Position numbers and translations under genes: made by a program. Below, one piece after another: positions 24,058-31,247 of a DNA stretch of 39,395 nt (positions are counted from its first letter, which is position 1; each line of letters starts with the position of its first letter). Origin of the DNA: Holophagales bacterium (GTDB lineage Bacteria > Acidobacteriota > Holophagae > Holophagales > Holophagaceae); NCBI GenBank assembly GCA_031281385.1, contig JAITFL010000073.1, positions 1-39,395 on the forward strand, written 5' to 3'. The notes beneath the pieces are model-generated. The model saw only the letters and a program-made list of their open reading frames with translations, was not told the DNA's origin and did not search any database.

Positions 24058-25812
24058 ATGCAGGTCAATCTCATCCACAATTCGGCAACCCGCAAAACAC
24101 TGGAGATGATATTTCCAGCGGCTACAGTCGCGGAAGCGTTTGACTCCGCGGTCAAAGAAATTGCCCCTAAAGTCAAAATGCCTGGCTTTAGGCCGGGCAA
24201 AGTCCCCAAGAGCGTACTGGTGTCCAAGTATCAAAATGAGATAACTGGGGAAGTATCGGAAAAACTGGTGGAAACCCATTTTTGGGACGCCGCCGCGAAC
24301 ATCGGCATTTCCCCCATCTCCCGCCCGGCCATCGAAAAAGCCGAAGTGCGGGATGGGGCCGAAGGTAAGGTGCGAGTCCAATTCGACGTCGCCCCAGAGG
24401 TCAAACTGCCCGATTACAAAGGCGCCGCGCTGGTCAAGAAAAAACAAATAATTGATGAAGAATTCATCAACGACCGTCTCCAAGATGTGAGGGAAAATGC
24501 AGTAAAACTTGTGCCTGTCGAAGAGGGAGCCGAGGTTGGCCACATAGTTGCCTTGGACATAAAGACCAAACCCCAAGGAATGAAGGCCAAATATTTCAGC
24601 GACCAAAAGATTGCCTTGAAAGATGGCCGGCCCTTTGACGCAGAGATATTGGGCCTGAAAATTGACGACACCAAAAAGTTCACCATACAAGTACCCCAAA
24701 ATGATGCAGACAAAACTTTGGCCGGCAAGCAGGTTCATTATGAAGTGCGAGTGCTGGACATCAGGTCAAAAGTTTTGCCCGAGCTAAACGACGAATTTGC
24801 CAAGGACTTGGGCCAGCATGAAACCTTGCAGGGGCTGATAGACGAAATTCGCAAAGAGAGCGAAGAATTGGCAGAGGCCGAGGCAATGGCCCGCTTGCAG
24901 AGCAACCTTTTGGATCAGTTGCTGGACGCTTCCACCTTTGAGGTGCCGGGCAGCATGGTCAATTTGCAGCTAGACGATTATTGCCGCGAGTTCATGGACA
25001 CCTTGGCTAGGCGCGGCATCCGCCCAAGGCAGGTCAATTGGGCGGCTTACAGGCGGCACCGCTTGGTGGACGCTGAAAGGGCCGTGCGGACTGGGTATCT
25101 GCTGCAGGCACTGGGAAACGCCGAGGACATACAGGTTTCCAATGAAGAGGTTGACGAAGAGATACGCAAGTGGATCGAGCAGTCAAAATCCAAAGAATCC
25201 TTTGAATCAATCAAGGCGTCCATCGAAAAAAGCGGCGGCACGGCTGAAATACGTGGCAGGGTTAGGACAGACAAAATATTCGACATGCTGCTAAAGTCTG
25301 CCACCGTCACCGAAGAACTCCTCGACAAAAAGGCTTACGAAGAATTGCTGGAGATGGAGCGCCGCCGCGATGAAGGCATCGCCCAAGCTAGGTTCGACGC
25401 TGGCGGCCTTGCAGGGGGCAACCTTGCGGAACAAGATGGTGGCGAGCCAGAAGCGGTTGTACCAGCGGACAAAGAAGCCAGCGATGAATCAAAACCAATA
25501 GAAGAGGCTCCTCCAAAGCGCGGGCGAAAAAAAGCCGCTGAAGTGGATTCGGAAGAAGCGGAAAACCCGGCAGAAGCGCCAGCCTCAAAGCGGACGAAAA
25601 AAGTCGTGTCTGAACCCGAGCCAGAGGAACCAGAGGAAAAGCCAAAACGGGCGAAAAAAGCGGAAACGGCCAAGCCAAATCACGAGCCTGAAGAGCCAGA
25701 AGAAAAGCCGAAGCGTGGCCGTCCCAAAAAAGCCGAAGCAGCTCCCGAACCCGAAGAGCCAGAAGAAAAGCCGAAGCGTGGCCGCCCCAAAAAGGCCGAC
25801 GCCGAAAGCTAG
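24058..25812 (+). CDS. tig: Trigger factor chaperone with long AT-hook-like C-terminal tail
   Basis: A 584-aa ribosome-associated folding chaperone. The N-terminal ribosome-binding domain carries the family signature MPGFRPGKVPKSV (about residues 41-53). A reduced FKBP-type PPIase region follows (EEGAEVGHIVALDIKTKP to VHYEVRVLDI). The helical substrate-binding domain comes next (ELNDEFAKDLG, VPGSMVNLQLDDYC). Bacterial trigger factors usually end near 430-460 residues. Here about 140 more follow, Pro/Glu/Lys-rich, with PKRGRKK, PKRAKKA and two copies of EKPKRGRPKKA, which match the AT-hook core (RGRP) of DNA minor-groove binders. The ATG at 24058 is set by TAGGAG; a longer frame from 23890 runs through tRNA-Leu and is not real. 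No clpP or clpX follows; YbaK does. Confidence 0.92.
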   Translation: MQVNLIHNSATRKTLEMIFPAATVAEAFDSAVKEIAPKVKMPGFRPGKVPKSVLVSKYQNEITGEVSEKLVETHFWDAAANIGISPISRPAIEKAEVRDGAEGKVRVQFDVAPEVKLPDYKGAALVKKKQIIDEEFINDRLQDVRENAVKLVPVEEGAEVGHIVALDIKTKPQGMKAKYFSDQKIALKDGRPFDAEILGLKIDDTKKFTIQVPQNDADKTLAGKQVHYEVRVLDIRSKVLPELNDEFAKDLGQHETLQGLIDEIRKESEELAEAEAMARLQSNLLDQLLDASTFEVPGSMVNLQLDDYCREFMDTLARRGIRPRQVNWAAYRRHRLVDAERAVRTGYLLQALGNAEDIQVSNEEVDEEIRKWIEQSKSKESFESIKASIEKSGGTAEIRGRVRTDKIFDMLLKSATVTEELLDKKAYEELLEMERRRDEGIAQARFDAGGLAGGNLAEQDGGEPEAVVPADKEASDESKPIEEAPPKRGRKKAAEVDSEEAENPAEAPASKRTKKVVSEPEPEEPEEKPKRAKKAETAKPNHEPEEPEEKPKRGRPKKAEAAPEPEEPEEKPKRGRPKKADAES

Positions 25813-25821
25813 GCCGCGCCT

Positions 25822-26313
25822 TTGTCAAAATCCCCCTCAACTCCAGCGACGAGGTTGCTTCGCGCCCACAGCGTAGAATACACTGAACACATGTACCGGT
25901 ATGAAGACCGCGGCGGCACAAAAGTTTCGGCTAGGGAGCTTGGAGTTGACGAACACTCGGTGATAAAGACCTTGGTAATGGAGGACGAGCAGGCCAAGCC
26001 CCTAATCGTGCTGATGCACGGTGATCTGGACGTCAGCACAAAGTCTCTGGCCCGCCAAATTGGGTGCAAGTCTATCAGCCCATGCAAGCCCGACGTCGCA
26101 GACAGGCACAGTGGCTACCAAGTCGGCGGCACCAGCCCATTTGGCACCCGCAAGGCGATGCCCACATACATGGAACAGACCATCTTGGAACTGCCAAAAA
26201 TATACATAAATGGAGGTTCAAGGGGATTCCTCGTTGGCCTCGACCCAAAGGAGGCCCAGCGGCTGTTGTCCCCCGTTCTGGTGCAAGTCGCCAAGGGGAA
26301 GGGCTCCGACTGA
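25822..26313 (+). CDS. ybaK: YbaK-family Cys-tRNA(Pro)/aminoacyl-tRNA deacylase
   Basis: A 163-aa editing enzyme that clears mischarged tRNA such as Cys-tRNA(Pro). The family N-terminus TPATRLLRAHSVEYTEH and the key Lys in SVIKTLVM are present, followed by GGTSPFGTRK and YINGGSRGFLVGLDP, all YbaK hallmarks. It starts with TTG at 25822, 9 bp after the trigger factor stop; the first ATG lies inside the conserved N-terminus and would truncate it, so TTG is preferred. It is likely translated by coupling from the upstream gene, as no clear ribosome site is present. Confidence 0.88.
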   Translation: MSKSPSTPATRLLRAHSVEYTEHMYRYEDRGGTKVSARELGVDEHSVIKTLVMEDEQAKPLIVLMHGDLDVSTKSLARQIGCKSISPCKPDVADRHSGYQVGGTSPFGTRKAMPTYMEQTILELPKIYINGGSRGFLVGLDPKEAQRLLSPVLVQVAKGKGSD

Positions 26314-26443
26314 TGGCAGATGCGCGATGGGCAGGGCAGACGAAGCAATTGACGGCAATGGAAGAAACGCGATGATGGTAGCCAAAAAAGATGAAACAAA
26401 TGATGCAGAGAGAGCATGCTATTAATGACACAAAGAGGTTAAC

Positions 26444-27010
26444 TTGCACAAAATAACGCCAGCAGCCATTTTCGCCTTGATCTTGATGGCATGTGGCTCA
26501 TCTAACACCGACGTGCTATTCATAGAGACGCACACATCGCTCATCAAAGTCGGCGACAGAATATCCCTAACGGCCCAGGCCACCGAGCTATTGGAGAACC
26601 AAATGGAGTGGGACGTGCTGGAGCTCGGCGGTGGTTCTTTGGTCAGAACAACGGGCCAACAAGTCACGTACGTGGCGCCCCAGTACGCGGGGACTTACCA
26701 CGTCGCGGTCAGAGCCATGAGGACAAACGGCCAAAGAGCCAGGGCAGTGCAGACGATAATCGTGCAGCCTCAATTGAGCATCGAGCCAACTGCGGTAAAA
26801 TTGATGCCAGGGGCTTCATACACATTCACGCTAAAGGCCAGGGGCGTTGATTCCACAAAAATCCAATGGAGCATTGACGAACCCGACGGCGGCACCATAA
26901 CCTCATTGGGGGTGTACACTGCCCCTGCGAGGCGTGGCGCATTTACTGTGGCGGCCACCGCTATGACCGAAGGACGGCCCAGCACCACCGCTGTCGTGAA
27001 CGTGGAGTAA
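26444..27010 (+). CDS. Putative lipoprotein with Ig-like domains
   Basis: A 188-aa protein with a short signal and lipobox (AIFALILMACGSS; lipidated Cys at about residue 17). Two tandem Ig-like (Big_2/bacterial Ig) segments follow: LIKVGDRISLTAQATELLEN and IEPTAVKLMPGASYTFTLKA, each ending in a YVAPQYAGTYHV- or YTAPARRGAFTV-like strand. This fold is common in surface and outer-membrane-anchored proteins. The TTG start at 26444 is placed by AAAGAGG. It is convergent with the Vsr-like gene, only 11 bp apart. No ligand or enzyme motif. The 130-bp gap upstream holds nothing clear. Confidence 0.75.
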   Translation: MHKITPAAIFALILMACGSSNTDVLFIETHTSLIKVGDRISLTAQATELLENQMEWDVLELGGGSLVRTTGQQVTYVAPQYAGTYHVAVRAMRTNGQRARAVQTIIVQPQLSIEPTAVKLMPGASYTFTLKARGVDSTKIQWSIDEPDGGTITSLGVYTAPARRGAFTVAATAMTEGRPSTTAVVNVE

Positions 27011-27021
27011 CCCAACTGGCG

Positions 27022-27486
27022 TCACAAGTCGTCAAACGCCCAGTCAGTCGCGCAGGCTTCCATCTTGCTTTGAAATATCAGGTGTTCTATCTCCCGTACG
27101 CATCCATCTAGGTTGCCGCTAATTTCTTCGCCCCAAAACCTGATGACCATCCAGTCCATGTATTTCAGCTTTCTCCCAATTTCCCTATCGCGGCCCATGT
27201 TTTTTTCTATCTTTGTCATCCAGTAGTCTTTGTTGTGCTTGATGCTGGGCTTCTTTTCGCTCCAGCCCCGCCCGTGCCAAAACTCGCCGTCGCAAAAAAT
27301 GGCTATCTTGTGCTTGGTTATGGCAATGTCTGGCACACCTGGCAGGCATGAATAGTTTTTCCTGTAGCGTATGCCCTTGCGCCAAAGAGCCTTCCTTAGT
27401 GCTACCTCGATTGAGGTGTCCTTGCTCTTGATTCGGCTCATTGTGTAGCTGCGCGCTGGATCTGCGGCCGGTGGAGATTTGGCCAT
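27022..27486 (-). CDS. Vsr-like (very-short-patch repair) endonuclease, divergent branch
   Basis: A 154-aa nuclease of the Vsr fold. The signature SYTMSRIKSKDTSIEVALRK is split here as MSRIKSKDTSIE and ALRKALW, and GIRYRKNYSCLPGVPDIA (catalytic Asp in PDI), FCDGEFWHGRGW and MTKIEKNMGRDREI follow. E. coli Vsr nicks next to T:G mismatches at Dcm sites and has HGCFWH and WEC zinc-binding positions. Here they read DGEFWH and WGEE, so the structural zinc ligands seem absent. No Dcm-type methylase is in the window, so it may be solitary or act in another repair or restriction role. AGGGA precedes the ATG. Confidence 0.85.
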   Translation of the reverse strand: MAKSPPAADPARSYTMSRIKSKDTSIEVALRKALWRKGIRYRKNYSCLPGVPDIAITKHKIAIFCDGEFWHGRGWSEKKPSIKHNKDYWMTKIEKNMGRDREIGRKLKYMDWMVIRFWGEEISGNLDGCVREIEHLIFQSKMEACATDWAFDDL

Positions 27487-27604
27487 CTGATTCCCTATTG
27501 TTATGAATTATCAATATCAAATATGCTTTGGGCACTATCAATCCAAGCACGATTCTATCAGTGTCGCATAAGGGCGGCTATCCTAATTAGGTATAGGAGG
27601 CCCG

Positions 27605-28768
27605 ATGGCTAACAAAATAAATAGGCGCGAGTTTATGGCAATGGGTTCTGTAGCCATTGCCGGTGCAGCGGTGCCAGATGTGTCCAAGGTTTTGCGGGCG
27701 CAGCAGGCCCCGGCCGTTGTGGCAAAGGGGATTTCTCCCATCGTCATAGCATCGTCAAATGGCCACCGCTTTAAGAACGGCGGCGACGCCACTTGCGTAG
27801 AGACTGCCTTTCGCATGATGACCGAGGGCAAAGACGTGCTGGATTCGCTGATAGCCGGCGTGAACATAGTCGAGCTAGACCCCGATGACACCAGCGTCGG
27901 GTACGGCGGTCTGCCCAACGCCGATGGCGTGGTGCAATTGGATTCATCCTGCATGCACGGACCAAAAAAGAGGGCAGGTGCTGTTGCCTGCATAGAGGGC
28001 GTCAGGACGCCATCCTTGGTCGCACAAAAGGTCATGGACGTTACAGACCACCACTTGATAGTCGGCAAGGGGGCCCAAGACTTTGCGCGGCAGATGGGCT
28101 TCAAGGTAGAAGACGACCTCAACACGCCTAGGTCTAGGCGGCTGTGGCTGGAGTGGAAACACCGCATAGACCCCGAACACTGGCTAGACCCAGAAAAGCG
28201 CATAGCGGCGGGTTACCAAGCCGGCCTCAGCATGGTGGTGGAAGGACTCATAGACAGCGAACACTATCATGGCACCATCAACTGCGATGGGATCAATTCC
28301 AAGGGCGAGATATGCGGCGTGACCACCACCAGCGGCTTGGCGTGGAAAATACCAGGGCGCACGGGCGACTCGCCAATATTGGGCGCGGGGCTGTACGTGG
28401 ACGGCAGCGTTGGTGCCGCTGGCTCCACGGGGCGCGGCGAGGCAAACTTGTACGGCCTATGCTCATTCCTGATTGTAGAGCTGATGCGCCAAGGCAAGCA
28501 CCCTAAAGATGCTGGTTTGGAGGCCCTGCGCCGCGTCGCCGCCAACACCATTGACAAGCGCTTGCGGTACGAAAACGGCCAGCCAAACTTCCAATTGATC
28601 TTTTACGCCCTCAACGCCAAGGGCGAGTATGCGGGTACATCCATGTATCCGTCTAGGTACGCCGTATGCACTGAAAAGGGGGCACAATTGTTAGAAACGG
28701 CCCCCCTCTACGCCCAGCAGCCAGCGCGAGAGGCGACAAGCGCAACGGGGTACACGGTGACGCGGTGA
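27605..28768 (+). CDS. Tat-exported glycosylasparaginase (Ntn hydrolase)
   Basis: A 387-aa N(4)-(beta-N-acetylglucosaminyl)-L-asparaginase that cleaves the sugar-Asn bond of N-glycopeptides. A twin-arginine signal (NRREFMAMGSVAIAG) begins the protein. The N-terminal half has SVGYGGLPNADGVVQLD, and autocleavage should occur before Thr224 in HGTINCDG, giving the nucleophile. GAGLYVDGSVGAAGSTGRG is the matching substrate-binding stretch. A perfect ribosome site (TAGGAGG) precedes the ATG. The neighbours (Vsr-like and a 60-aa protein) give no pathway hint, but together with the rhamnosidase and PIG-L genes it adds to a glycan-degradation theme. Confidence 0.92.
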   Translation: MANKINRREFMAMGSVAIAGAAVPDVSKVLRAQQAPAVVAKGISPIVIASSNGHRFKNGGDATCVETAFRMMTEGKDVLDSLIAGVNIVELDPDDTSVGYGGLPNADGVVQLDSSCMHGPKKRAGAVACIEGVRTPSLVAQKVMDVTDHHLIVGKGAQDFARQMGFKVEDDLNTPRSRRLWLEWKHRIDPEHWLDPEKRIAAGYQAGLSMVVEGLIDSEHYHGTINCDGINSKGEICGVTTTSGLAWKIPGRTGDSPILGAGLYVDGSVGAAGSTGRGEANLYGLCSFLIVELMRQGKHPKDAGLEALRRVAANTIDKRLRYENGQPNFQLIFYALNAKGEYAGTSMYPSRYAVCTEKGAQLLETAPLYAQQPAREATSATGYTVTR

Positions 28769-28794
28769 AAACAGCGACAGTTGGGCATAGTGGC

Positions 28795-28825
28795 GCGGCC
28801 TACGGCCTTCTAAGCCGTAGGCCGC
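28795..28825. terminator. GC-rich stem-loop between convergent genes
   Basis: A perfect 12-bp stem GCGGCCTACGGC (28795-28806) pairs with 28814-28825 across a 7-nt loop. It lies between the convergent glycosylasparaginase and 60-aa protein genes. No T-run is present on either strand, so it is a candidate bidirectional stem terminator or mRNA end-protector rather than a classical intrinsic terminator. Confidence 0.6.
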
Positions 28826-28838
28826 CATTATCGGCTAA

Positions 28839-29021
28839 TCACGCAACGGCCCTCCACCGCGCAATTGGGCGCTCGGCCACGTCCCACACCTTGATGCCTT
28901 TAGGCAGGCGGCTCAGGCCCAGCTTTTTGCGGATAATGGCTTTGGCCTCGTCTATGCTGTTAGCCACGATGGGGCCATATTCTAGGAAGAAATCGGGGAG
29001 CTTGAAACCATAAGAGTGCAT
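28839..29021 (-). CDS. Conserved-looking 60-aa protein of unknown function
   Basis: A 60-aa basic protein starting MHSYGFKLPDFFLEYG. It continues with IVANSIDEAKAIIRKKLGL and ends PKGIKVWDVAERPIARWRAVA. The start is set by a strong GGAGG 4-5 nt before the ATG; a longer frame to 29189 runs through a T-rich stretch and is unlikely. The Glu-Ala-Lys helix followed by a short strand (IKVWDV) suggests a tiny alpha/beta fold. I do not recognise a family. The gap upstream (29022-29168) has striking A/T-runs and repeated TTTTTCGC words but no clean promoter. Confidence 0.65.
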   Translation of the reverse strand: MHSYGFKLPDFFLEYGPIVANSIDEAKAIIRKKLGLSRLPKGIKVWDVAERPIARWRAVA

Positions 29022-29168
29022 GTTGCCTCCAAACCATAGATTTAATTTTCGCTTTTTTTCTACTTTTTTGCAAGAATTTTTCGCAAATATTTTTTCAAGG
29101 GGATTTTTTTTCGCCAAAATGCCCTTTTCGCCGATTTCTGAACACTGACCCTTGACCCTTGGCCTCTG

Positions 29169-29879
29169 ATGAATTTGATAATCCTTCACCCAGATGACTT
29201 CATTGCAGAGGGCCGTGTGCGCTTAGAGGGTCGCCGGCTGGAACACGTTTTCTCGATACACAGGGCAAAGGTTGGAGACAGCCTGAAAGTCGGGCTTTTG
29301 GGGGCCAATATGGGCATCGGGCGCATCGCCATGCTGGATGGGCAGGTGCTGGAAATGGACGTAGAGTTAGACCAGCCCCCGCAGTCCAAGCTGCCACTAA
29401 ATCTCGTTGTCGCGCTGCCCAGGCCGAAAGCACTGAATCGGGTACTTGCCGCCGCCACCAGCTTGGGAGTACAGCGCATCGTCCTTATGAACGCTTGGAG
29501 GGTGGAAAAATCGTACTGGAAAAGCCCGCGCCTATCGGAAGAAAACCTATTCAGGCAAAGAGTTCTTGGTCTAGAGCAGGGAGTTGACACCGTGTTGCCA
29601 GAGCTTCAACTGGCCCGTTTTTTCGCCGATTTTGTGCTGAACGACCTGCCAAAGATGGCCCAAGGCACACTGTGCTTGGTGGCCCATCCACAAGCAGCGG
29701 AAGCATGCCCAGCCGATGTCAACAGGCCATGCACCCTTGTGCTGGGCCCAGAGGGCGGCTTTATACCAGACGAATTGGCCGCGCTGGAGAGAATAGGCTT
29801 TATGCCCGTCAGGCTAGGAGGGCGGGTACTCCGCACTGAAACCGCGCTGGCCGCGCTGGTGGGCAGGCTTTATGGTTGA
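29169..29879 (+). CDS. rsmE: 16S rRNA m3U1498 methyltransferase RsmE
   Basis: A 236-aa SPOUT-class methyltransferase that makes N3-methyluridine at 16S rRNA position 1498. The N-terminal PUA-like part (RRLEHVFSIHRAKVGDSLKV) and the C-terminal trefoil-knot SAM site are present: LVLGPEGGFIPDE and RLGGRVLRTETA are the family signature. The ATG at 29169 is the first in frame, and no Shine-Dalgarno site is apparent. It is convergent with the cyclophilin gene; the 112-bp gap between them has no clear hairpin. Confidence 0.93.
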   Translation: MNLIILHPDDFIAEGRVRLEGRRLEHVFSIHRAKVGDSLKVGLLGANMGIGRIAMLDGQVLEMDVELDQPPQSKLPLNLVVALPRPKALNRVLAAATSLGVQRIVLMNAWRVEKSYWKSPRLSEENLFRQRVLGLEQGVDTVLPELQLARFFADFVLNDLPKMAQGTLCLVAHPQAAEACPADVNRPCTLVLGPEGGFIPDELAALERIGFMPVRLGGRVLRTETALAALVGRLYG

Positions 29880-29991
29880 TGTTACGTACCTGTCCCCTAC
29901 AACCCAAGCGGCATCCCATGCGGAAAAAATGGGCTACTCGGCGTAGATGCTGAACCCGTAAACTATCAGCGACCACCTAACTGCTATCTCT

Positions 29992-30456
29992 CTACGACAC
30001 TACTTCGGCCTTTTCTATCCTGTCCATCGCCTCTATTTTTTTGACCACTTCTATATCTTCATCGGAGCAACATTTTCCGAAAACCGTGTGCAAGCCGTCT
30101 AGGTGCTCTACTTTATTCCTGTCGCCGTTGACGATGAAGAACTGGCTGCCGCCAGTGTCCTTGCCCGCGTGGGCCATGGATAGGGCCCCCAGCTCGTGGA
30201 TGTGGGGGTTGCCCTCGGTCTCGCATTTGATGGTCCACCCAGGCCCGCCCGTGCCTGGTAGGCCCTCCGCGCCTTCGCGGGTATTTGGGCACCCGCCCTG
30301 AATGACAAAATTTGGGATAACTCTATGAAAAGCTAGGCCGTCATAGTAGCCATCCCCCACCAGCTTGACGAAATTGGCCACTGTGCCTGGAGCTTCGTTT
30401 GGGAATAGTTCAAGGTTTATGTTGCCCTTGCTTGTGACTAGGCGGACTTGGGTCAT
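29992..30456 (-). CDS. Cyclophilin-type peptidyl-prolyl isomerase
   Basis: A 154-aa cytoplasmic cyclophilin (PpiB-like) without signal peptide. Active-site features are in place: [13 protein letters not shown] (Arg), the [19 protein letters not shown] core with the Gln-Phe pair, and [11 protein letters not shown]. It catalyses cis-trans isomerisation of Xaa-Pro bonds. GAGGAG precedes the ATG (30454-30456). A modest loop insert ([19 protein letters not shown]) is usual for short bacterial cyclophilins. Confidence 0.93.
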   Translation of the reverse strand: MTQVRLVTSKGNINLELFPNEAPGTVANFVKLVGDGYYDGLAFHRVIPNFVIQGGCPNTREGAEGLPGTGGPGWTIKCETEGNPHIHELGALSMAHAGKDTGGSQFFIVNGDRNKVEHLDGLHTVFGKCCSDEDIEVVKKIEAMDRIEKAEVVS

Positions 30457-30511
30457 AAATGTCTCCTCATCAATATGATGTCAATCGCATACAGTGCCTA
30501 ACAAAACTGGC

Positions 30512-30566
30512 GCGGGCAAAGCCCGCATCAATAAATAATTGTCAATCGTCAATTATCAATTGTCAA
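30512..30566. repeat. Hairpin plus four tandem heptamers (second copy of the ATTGACA element)
   Basis: A GCGGGC-AAA-GCCCGC hairpin (30512-30526) is followed by four 7-bp units TTGTCAA/TCGTCAA/TTATCAA/TTGTCAA (30539-30566), the reverse complement of the ATTGACA heptamers at 21437-21464. The rest of the 30457-30713 gap holds a TATAAT at 30630-30635 that could serve the downstream lipoprotein gene, but no matching -35. Confidence 0.6.
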
Positions 30567-30713
30567 TTGCAGTAGGAACATTATCAGCGTTTGGCGCATC
30601 CATGAATCTGTGCATCGTTGTTGCTAGGGTATAATACCTTTTAGCGGCGTGTTTTTTTTGAGCGGCATAGAACTTTAGAGCGAATCGCAAGAGTTGAATG
30701 GACGGAGATCGAA

Positions 30714-31160
30714 ATGAAGGCAATTAGGGCAACTAGTGCAACCAACATTTTTGGATTGGCGGCGGCAATGGCTATGGTGGCCATGCTTGGGTGCAAAGAA
30801 GTCAAACCAGTAGTCCCCAAAAAACCTTTGGCGCCTGGGACTTATCAAATGCACTTCACGCGCAAGGTCTTGGGGCCCTTGGACATCACCATTGATGGGA
30901 TAAGGATACCCATTGAGCAAAAAAAGAAAAAGGGGCGCACTCTCACCATAAGCGGCCTTTCAGAGGGGAAGCACACCTATTTCTTGGTGGCTTACAGAGA
31001 GATCATCGGCCCAGACCTTGGTGAAATTGAGGTTGGGCCCACCGAAGGCATTTTCCGCGTCCACTTCGCCAAGCGCCTCAAGCTGGCATTCGCAAATCCA
31101 ACGCTGGCGTCGGTGCCAGCCGCACCAGGCATCCCGGGCGTGACGGCGGTGCTGGAGTAA
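30714..31160 (+). CDS. Small putative lipoprotein, family unknown
   Basis: A 148-aa protein with a signal and lipobox (AAAMAMVAMLGCKE; Cys about residue 27), then a Lys/Pro-rich linker (VKPVVPKKPLAPG) and a compact beta-rich domain. The stretch LGPLDITIDGIRIPIEQKKKK followed by GLSEGKHTYFLVAYREIIG recalls PEGA-like surface beta-domains, but similarity is weak. A Pro/Ala-rich end (SVPAAPGIPGV) closes it. GGAGATCGAA precedes the ATG. The large secreted gene at 31248 follows on the same strand. Likely envelope-anchored; function unknown. Confidence 0.7.
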   Translation: MKAIRATSATNIFGLAAAMAMVAMLGCKEVKPVVPKKPLAPGTYQMHFTRKVLGPLDITIDGIRIPIEQKKKKGRTLTISGLSEGKHTYFLVAYREIIGPDLGEIEVGPTEGIFRVHFAKRLKLAFANPTLASVPAAPGIPGVTAVLE

Positions 31161-31247
31161 CTTGAACCACTTGGCCCTAGTGCCTTGCCGATTTTGAGTT
31201 GATTGGGCCGATCAGTGAATTGACATTTGAACCAAAGGAGGCCCAGC

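Noticed and set aside
24046..24738. 230-codon minus-strand frame
   Set aside because: Antisense of trigger factor, no start signal and no recognisable domain.
25690..25800. DNA-level direct repeats in the trigger factor tail as a mobile element
   Set aside because: They keep the reading frame and encode the repeated EKPKRGRPKKA units, so they are an internal protein repeat.
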